A stretch of 64,000 nt of DNA, taken from Azospira oryzae. GTDB taxonomy: Bacteria; Pseudomonadota; Gammaproteobacteria; Burkholderiales; Rhodocyclaceae. The notes under the pieces were generated by a model. The model had not been told where the DNA came from and made no database searches. It was given only the letters and a program-made list of their open reading frames with translations. Position numbers and translations under genes: made by a program. Where the stretch lies: assembly GCF_004217225.1 (NCBI RefSeq), contig NZ_SHKM01000001.1, positions 1,526,137 to 1,590,136 of the forward strand, given 5' to 3'. This document shows, one piece after another, positions 58,234 to 64,000 of the stretch (position 1 is its first letter; each line of letters begins with the position of its first letter).

Positions 58234-59883
58234 TTAGACGCGGAAGCCGGCGATGGCCGTACTCAACCCACCGGCGGCGGAACGCAGTTGCACGGCGGAC
58301 TGGCTCATCTGCCCGGCCACTTCGCTGGCCTCTTCCGCCGAGGAGGAAATGCGCTCCATGTTCTGGGCGATTTCCGTGCTGGCCACCTGCTGCTCCCGCA
58401 CCGAGAGGACGATTTCATCGACCCCGCGGCTGGCCTGCTCCACCTTGCCCCGGGCCTGCTCCAGGGTGCCCTCGACACCGCCGGCCAGGCCGGCGCTGGC
58501 TTCGATGGATTGCAGCCCGGCCCCCACCGCCGCCCGCACCTGGTCGGTCTGACTGACGATGGCGCTGGCCAGGCGGGCGATCTCGGAGGCGGAGCCGCCG
58601 GATTTTTCCGCCAGCTTGCGCACCTCGTCGGCCACCACGGCGAAGCCCCGGCCCGCCTCGCCGGCCCGGGCCGCCTCGATGGCGGCATTCAGGGCCAGCA
58701 GGTTGGTCTGGTCGGCGATCTCCCGCACTTCCTGGGTCATGTGGGTGATGGCGCTGGTGCTGTGCACGAAGTCCTCCACCACCCGGGCCACGTCATCCAC
58801 CGTGTCGCGGATGCGGTGAATCTCGGCCACCAGCTCGCTCACCTGCTGGCTGCCGGCGTTGGTGGAGCTGACGCTTTCCTGGGACTGGCCATGGACGTCG
58901 CCGGCCACTTCGGCCACGGTGGCGATGGCCACCGTCAGCTCCTCGATGGCGGCGGCGTTGCTGGCCACGGACTCGGACTGGGCATGGGAGGCGTCGTTGA
59001 GCAGCCCGGAAGTGTGGGCCAGTTCGCCGGCGGTGTGGTCCACGGTCTGGACCGAGGCCGCCACCTGCCCCACCAGGGAGTGCATCTTGCCCATCATGTC
59101 GTTGAAGGCCGCCGCCATGCGGCCGATTTCGTCGCGCTGGTCGATGCCCACCCGCTGGGTCAGGTCGCCGGTGGCGGCAATGCGGGTGATGGTGCCTTCC
59201 AGCAGTTGCACCGGCCCGGTGATGGCCCGGATCAGGTAGAAGGAAAGACCGGCCAGCAGCGCCAGCGCCAGGGCCAGGAAGGCCCCCAGCCAGAGCAGCA
59301 TGGTGCGGTAGGTGGCAGCGGCGGCGGCCTGCTCGGCGGCGCCGTTCTCGGCGGCCGCCGACTGGATCTGGGCCACCAGTCCGTCGATCATCTGGGTCGG
59401 CTCCCGGTCGATGCCCCGCACCAGCTTGTCCACCGTCGCCGCCGGATCGCCAGCGGTACGCTCGTAGGATTTCAGCGCCGCCCGGTAGGCCGGCCCCAGC
59501 TTGGCGAAGGTACTGCCCGCCTCGGCCACCTTGAGCCGGTCGGCGATGCCCAGGCGACGGGCCAGGCCGTCCAGCTTCTCCAGGCCGGCGATGACCTGGG
59601 CCTCCTCCTTGTCGAAGCCGGCCAGGTGCTTCTCGAAGGCCTGGACGTCCTTGCCCCGCAGCAGGATGTTCTTCCATTCCTGCACCTGGATCTTGAAAGC
59701 GACCTGGACGCCCCGGGCGGTATTGACCGCCTCCAGGTAGGTCTGCTGGCGGTCGAGGGCCCCGACCATCTGGCGGTTGAGGTGGCTGCTCTGCAGGGCG
59801 GAAAATCCGCCCATGACCACCAGGGTGAGTACGGCAACGGCGGCCAGAAGCAGAAGCTTCCAGCGGATGCTGGCATTTTTCAT
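58234..59883 (-). CDS. Methyl-accepting chemotaxis protein
   Basis: The 549-residue receptor has TM1 (about 9-29), a periplasmic four-helix-type sensor, TM2 (about 193-213), a HAMP linker and a cytoplasmic signalling hairpin. The tip reads [22 protein letters not shown] followed by [18 protein letters not shown]. It lacks the C-terminal CheR-tethering pentapeptide. The ligand cannot be inferred. No other chemotaxis gene is in the window. Confidence 0.93.
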   Translation of the reverse strand: MKNASIRWKLLLLAAVAVLTLVVMGGFSALQSSHLNRQMVGALDRQQTYLEAVNTARGVQVAFKIQVQEWKNILLRGKDVQAFEKHLAGFDKEEAQVIAGLEKLDGLARRLGIADRLKVAEAGSTFAKLGPAYRAALKSYERTAGDPAATVDKLVRGIDREPTQMIDGLVAQIQSAAAENGAAEQAAAAATYRTMLLWLGAFLALALALLAGLSFYLIRAITGPVQLLEGTITRIAATGDLTQRVGIDQRDEIGRMAAAFNDMMGKMHSLVGQVAASVQTVDHTAGELAHTSGLLNDASHAQSESVASNAAAIEELTVAIATVAEVAGDVHGQSQESVSSTNAGSQQVSELVAEIHRIRDTVDDVARVVEDFVHSTSAITHMTQEVREIADQTNLLALNAAIEAARAGEAGRGFAVVADEVRKLAEKSGGSASEIARLASAIVSQTDQVRAAVGAGLQSIEASAGLAGGVEGTLEQARGKVEQASRGVDEIVLSVREQQVASTEIAQNMERISSSAEEASEVAGQMSQSAVQLRSAAGGLSTAIAGFRV

Positions 59884-60010
59884 GGAATCCCCCCGAATCG
59901 TTGTCAGGACCGAATGATCCGGCCTGAGCGAAGGACCATCATACGGCCGGGAGGTTCCGAAAAATGACGAAAAAGCGGATATTAATCAGCAACCTGGGAG
60001 TTACCCTAGG

Positions 60011-60220
60011 TCAGCCGCCACGCTTCACACCGGCCTTCAGCAGCATCATTTCCAGGGGGCAGAAACGGGTGAAACCGCTCTGCAGCAGGTTGGCGCCGAC
60101 GAAGGCGGTGAACCAGAGGAAATTGGCATTGACGAACAGGGGGCTGGCTTCCACCCCCAGGGCCAGGGACAGCAGCACGAAGCTGCCGGCGAAGATGCGG
60201 ATGAGACGTTCCGAGGTCAT
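60011..60220 (-). CDS. DUF2892/YgaP-like small membrane protein
   Basis: The start MTSERLIRIFAG at 60220 gives 69 residues with two short membrane spans. TRFCPLEMML holds the conserved late Cys-Pro of DUF2892, a domain also found at the end of YgaP rhodanese proteins. The ATG overlaps the RND stop (ATGA). A much longer frame over the RND gene is a shadow. The context with a SQR-like gene suggests a link to sulfur metabolism. Confidence 0.82.
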   Translation of the reverse strand: MTSERLIRIFAGSFVLLSLALGVEASPLFVNANFLWFTAFVGANLLQSGFTRFCPLEMMLLKAGVKRGG

Positions 60221-63200
60221 GGTTGTTGCTCCTTGAAAGTGGCGTAGTAGAGCACCGGGATCACCACCAGGGTCAGCAGGGTGGAAACCAGGATGCCGAA
60301 GATGAGGCTGATGGCCAGCCCGTTGAAAATGGGGTCGTCGAGAATGAACAGGGCGCCCAGCATCGCCGCCAGGGCGGTCAGGGCGATCGGCTTGGCGCGC
60401 ACGGCGGCGGCGGTGACGATGGCCTCCTTGAAGGGCATGCCCTTGGCCGTTTCCTCCTTGATGAAATCCACCAGCAGGATGGAGTTGCGCACGATGATGC
60501 CGGCCAGGGCGATCATGCCGATCATGGAGGTGGCGGTGAACTGGGAGCGCAGCAGGGCGTGGCCGGGCATGACGCCGATGATGGTGAGGGGAATCGGCGC
60601 CATGATGATCAGCGGCGTCACATAGCTCTTGAAGTGGGCCACCACCAGCAGGTAGATGAGGATCAGGCCGACGCCGTAGGCGGCGCCCATGTCGCGGAAG
60701 GTCTCGTAGGTGATCTGCCATTCCCCGTCCCACTTGAGGGAGAAGCCGGCATAGGGGTCCGCCGGCTGGCGGATGAAAGTGTCGGCCAGGGTGCCGCCGG
60801 CCCCCTTGAGGCCGTCCAGGTTCATGCCGACGATCTCGCCCCGGGCGGCGAACATGCCGTAGAGGGGCGAATCCAGGTCGCCGCCCATGTCGCCATAGAC
60901 GTACACCACGGGCAGCAGGTCCTTGTGGTAGATGGCTTTTTCCCGGGCCAGGCGGCGCACTTCCACCACCTCGGAGACCGGCACCAGGGCGCCGGAACGG
61001 GCCCTCACCTTGAGCCGCAGCAGGGCGTCCAGACTGCTCTGCACCTCGGCCGGGAGGGTGATGCGCACCGGAATCTCGTACTTGGAATCCTGGTTGTGGG
61101 CCGGAGTCACGTCCTCGCCGGCCAGGCCCATGCGCACCACCTCGACGATGTCCTTCTGGGCCACGCCGAGCTGGGCCGCCTTGGTCTGGTTCACCCGCAG
61201 CACGGTTTTTTCCGCATCGGCCTGGACCGAGTCGTCCACGCTGGTGAAATCCGGAGCTTTCTCGAAGACGCCGCGCACCTGCTTGGCCACGGCGATGCGC
61301 CCGGCCTCTTCCGGCCCGTAGATCTCGGCCACGATGGGGCTCATCACCGGCGGCCCCGGCGGCACTTCCACCACCTTGGCGTTGCCGCCGGCGCGGCGGG
61401 CCACCGCCTCGATCTCGGCCCGCACCGCCACGGCGATCTCGTGGGACTGGCGGGAGCGATGGTGCTTGTCCACCAGATTGACCTGGATGTCGCCCATTTC
61501 CGGCTCGCCGCGCAGGTAGTACTGGCGCACCAGGCCGTTGAAGTTGATGGGGCTGGCAGTGCCGGCGTAGGCCTGGTAGTCGGTCACCTCCGGCACCTGC
61601 TGCAGCACGGCGCCGATGTCCTTCAGCACCCGGGCGGTCTCTTCCAGGGGCGTACCCACGGGCATGTCCAGCACCACCTGGAATTCGCTCTTGTTGTCGA
61701 AGGGCAGCATCTTCAGCACCACCAGCTTCACCACCGCCAGGGAGACGGAGAGGAAGATGGCCGCCAGCACCCCGAGAAAGAGCTTCTTGCGGGCGGCGGC
61801 GCCGCTGCGCTCGTCGAGGAAGGGCGGCAGCACCTTGTGGAAGAGCCGGTCCAGCTTGCCCGCCACCTTGCCGTCGTCGGCCCCGTGGCCGCCGCCGTGG
61901 GCCAGCAGCTTGGCCGCCAGCCAGGGAGTGACGATGAAGGCCACGGCCAGGGAGATGGCCATGCCGAGGGAGGAGTTGATGGGGATGGGGCTCATGTAGG
62001 GCCCCATCAGGCCGGTGACGAAGGCCATGGGCAGGAGGGCCGCGATCACCGTCAGGGTGGCCAGGATGGTGGGTCCGCCGACCTCGTCCACCGCCCCGGG
62101 GATCAACTCCAGCAGGGTCTTCTCGGGGTGCAGCAGCTTCCAGCGGTGGATGTTCTCCACCACCACGATGGCATCGTCCACCAGGATGCCGATGGAGAAG
62201 ATGAGGGCGAACAGGCTGACCCGGTTCAGGGTGAAGCCCCAGGCCCAGGAGGCGAACAGGGTGGCGGCCAGGGTCAGGGAGACGGCGATGCCGACGATGA
62301 GGGCCTCCCGCCGCCCCAGGGCGAAGAACACCAGCAGCACGACAAAGGCGGTGGCGAAGAGCAGCTTGCCGATCAGCTTCTGGGCCTTCTCCGTGGCGGT
62401 GGCGCCGTAGTTGCGGGTGACGGTGACTTCCACACCCTCGGGGATGAGGCTGCCCTTGAGGCTCTCGGCCCGGGCGATGACGGCGTCGGCCACATCCGCC
62501 GCATTGACGCCGGGCTTCTTGGAGATGGCCAGGGTGACGGCCGGATAGGTGCCGTCCGGGGAAGCATCCTCGCCCCCCGCGGCGATGCCCCGCTGGGCTG
62601 CCGCCGGGCCGGCGCCGAACCAGACGTAGCGCTTGGGCTGGTCCGGACCGTCTTCCACCGTGGCCACATCGGCCAGAAACACCGGCTTGCGGATGCTGCC
62701 TTCGCTGCGCACGGCCACCACCAGGTTCTTCACGTCCTGGGCCGATTCGATCAGGGTGCCGGTGTGCACCAGCATTTCCCGCCCGCCCTCCACCAGGCGG
62801 CCGGAAGGCTGCTCGTTGTTGGCGATCTGCAGGGCGTCGCGCAGGTCCTGGGCGGTGACGCCGTAGGCATTCATGCGCTCGGCGTCCATGGCGACCCGGA
62901 TCACGTGGTCCGGCCCGCCCAGGGTGGTGACGTCCCGGGTGCCGGCCAGGTGCTTGAATTCCACCTCGGCGGAGCGGGCGATCTGCTGCAGTTCGAAGGC
63001 GGAGCGGCGGCTGTCCCGGGTCCAGAAGGTGAGGGAGACGATGGGCACGTCGTCGATGCCCTTGGGCTTGACGATGGGTTCGCCGACGCCCAGGTTGGCC
63101 GGCAGCCAGTCCCGGTTGGAATGGACGGTGTCGTAGAGGCGCACCAGGGCATCCTGGTTCTTCACCCCCACCTCGAACTGCACCGTGATCACCGCCATGC

Positions 63201-63468
63201 CCGGGCGGGAGACGGAAAAGACATGGTCCACCCCGGTCATGCGCGAGAGCACCTGCTCCCCCGGGGTGGCCACCAGGTTTTCCACATCCTTGCTCGAGGC
63301 CCCGGGGAAGGGCACCACCACGTTGGCCATGGTGACGTCGATCTGGGGCTCCTCCTCCCGGGGCGTCACCAGGACGGCGAACAACCCGAGGAGCAGCAGC
63401 ACCAGGGCCAGCAGGGGCGTCATGGGGGACGCCTGGAAGGTGTGGGCGATACGGCCGGAAATTCCCAT
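60217..63468 (-). CDS. RND efflux permease (AcrB-like)
   Basis: The 1083-residue transporter has the twelve-span RND layout and TM4 FSIGILVDDAIVVVENIHRW, with the adjacent Asp pair of the hydrophobe/amphiphile group (unlike the metal pump at 44 kb). No adaptor or outer-membrane gene accompanies it within the window. Instead a SQR-like flavoprotein gene precedes it by 26 bases and a DUF2892 gene is coupled after it. Such RND genes occur in sulfide-linked clusters. Its substrate is unknown. Confidence 0.88.
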   Translation of the reverse strand: MGISGRIAHTFQASPMTPLLALVLLLLGLFAVLVTPREEEPQIDVTMANVVVPFPGASSKDVENLVATPGEQVLSRMTGVDHVFSVSRPGMAVITVQFEVGVKNQDALVRLYDTVHSNRDWLPANLGVGEPIVKPKGIDDVPIVSLTFWTRDSRRSAFELQQIARSAEVEFKHLAGTRDVTTLGGPDHVIRVAMDAERMNAYGVTAQDLRDALQIANNEQPSGRLVEGGREMLVHTGTLIESAQDVKNLVVAVRSEGSIRKPVFLADVATVEDGPDQPKRYVWFGAGPAAAQRGIAAGGEDASPDGTYPAVTLAISKKPGVNAADVADAVIARAESLKGSLIPEGVEVTVTRNYGATATEKAQKLIGKLLFATAFVVLLVFFALGRREALIVGIAVSLTLAATLFASWAWGFTLNRVSLFALIFSIGILVDDAIVVVENIHRWKLLHPEKTLLELIPGAVDEVGGPTILATLTVIAALLPMAFVTGLMGPYMSPIPINSSLGMAISLAVAFIVTPWLAAKLLAHGGGHGADDGKVAGKLDRLFHKVLPPFLDERSGAAARKKLFLGVLAAIFLSVSLAVVKLVVLKMLPFDNKSEFQVVLDMPVGTPLEETARVLKDIGAVLQQVPEVTDYQAYAGTASPINFNGLVRQYYLRGEPEMGDIQVNLVDKHHRSRQSHEIAVAVRAEIEAVARRAGGNAKVVEVPPGPPVMSPIVAEIYGPEEAGRIAVAKQVRGVFEKAPDFTSVDDSVQADAEKTVLRVNQTKAAQLGVAQKDIVEVVRMGLAGEDVTPAHNQDSKYEIPVRITLPAEVQSSLDALLRLKVRARSGALVPVSEVVEVRRLAREKAIYHKDLLPVVYVYGDMGGDLDSPLYGMFAARGEIVGMNLDGLKGAGGTLADTFIRQPADPYAGFSLKWDGEWQITYETFRDMGAAYGVGLILIYLLVVAHFKSYVTPLIIMAPIPLTIIGVMPGHALLRSQFTATSMIGMIALAGIIVRNSILLVDFIKEETAKGMPFKEAIVTAAAVRAKPIALTALAAMLGALFILDDPIFNGLAISLIFGILVSTLLTLVVIPVLYYATFKEQQP

Positions 63469-63494
63469 GTCTGTGTCGGCCCGGACGAACCGGA

Positions 63495-64000
<506 letters not shown>

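Overview
The window is GC-rich chromosomal DNA of a betaproteobacterium, most likely in the Rhodocyclales (Azospira/Dechlorosoma-like). That placement is inference from gene content: the yhdP, nitrilase-family and tldD run, divergently placed glnE, a glycolate oxidase operon, PduO-type cobalamin adenosyltransferase, bacteriohemerythrin, and a SQR-like gene next to an RND pump. No rRNA, tRNA, CRISPR array or phage module was seen.

Layout of ordinary regions. 0-7.7 kb: an ybdK-type ligase, a proton antiporter, a P2-type cation ATPase, and an MFS exporter divergent from a LysR gene. 10.7-20.7 kb: lipoprotein, tldD, nitrilase, yhdP, and divergent glnE. 22.4-28.4 kb: a DEAD-box helicase, a methyltransferase, two unknown proteins, a PP2C phosphatase and an HDOD protein. 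28.4-33.1 kb: glcF, glcE, glcD and a FadR-type regulator with an operator at its start. 33.1-43 kb: TSUP transporter, LysR, a MaoC remnant, glycerate kinase, hemerythrin, hydroxypyruvate isomerase, cobalamin adenosyltransferase, a RidA/LysR divergon, isochorismatase and a GlxA-type regulator. 43.1-49 kb: a heavy-metal RND efflux operon with a DUF3240 gene. 49.1-50 kb: a TopAI-YjhQ-type toxin-antitoxin pair. 53.2-58.1 kb: a PAS/GGDEF protein between two tartronate-semialdehyde-reductase-like genes. 58.2-64 kb: a chemotaxis receptor, DUF2892, an RND pump and the end of a SQR-like flavoprotein.

The most unusual content is three short arrays of integron gene cassettes with no integrase in the window (CALIN-type), at about 8.2-10.1, 20.8-22.2 and 50.6-52.6 kb. 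They hold small AT-richer genes, all on the reverse strand, separated by attC-like sites with RYYYAAC and GTTRRRY ends and inner hairpins. In several cassettes the bases just inside the start are the exact complement of the R'' box of the same cassette, as expected for excised-circle cassettes. The products are mostly small membrane or secreted proteins, including a two-helix potassium channel and a YcxB-like protein.

Arrays 1 and 3 share one architecture. Each is bracketed by diverged inverted copies of a repeat (A at the low-coordinate end, B at the high end). B carries about 250 extra conserved bases that end exactly at the first cassette junction, in the place an attI site would occupy. 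The two arrays also share attC sequence. A partial inverted copy of the same repeat lies at the promoter-proximal end of array 2. This suggests a repeat-bracketed unit that carries cassettes to several chromosomal sites, an inference that needs genome comparison.
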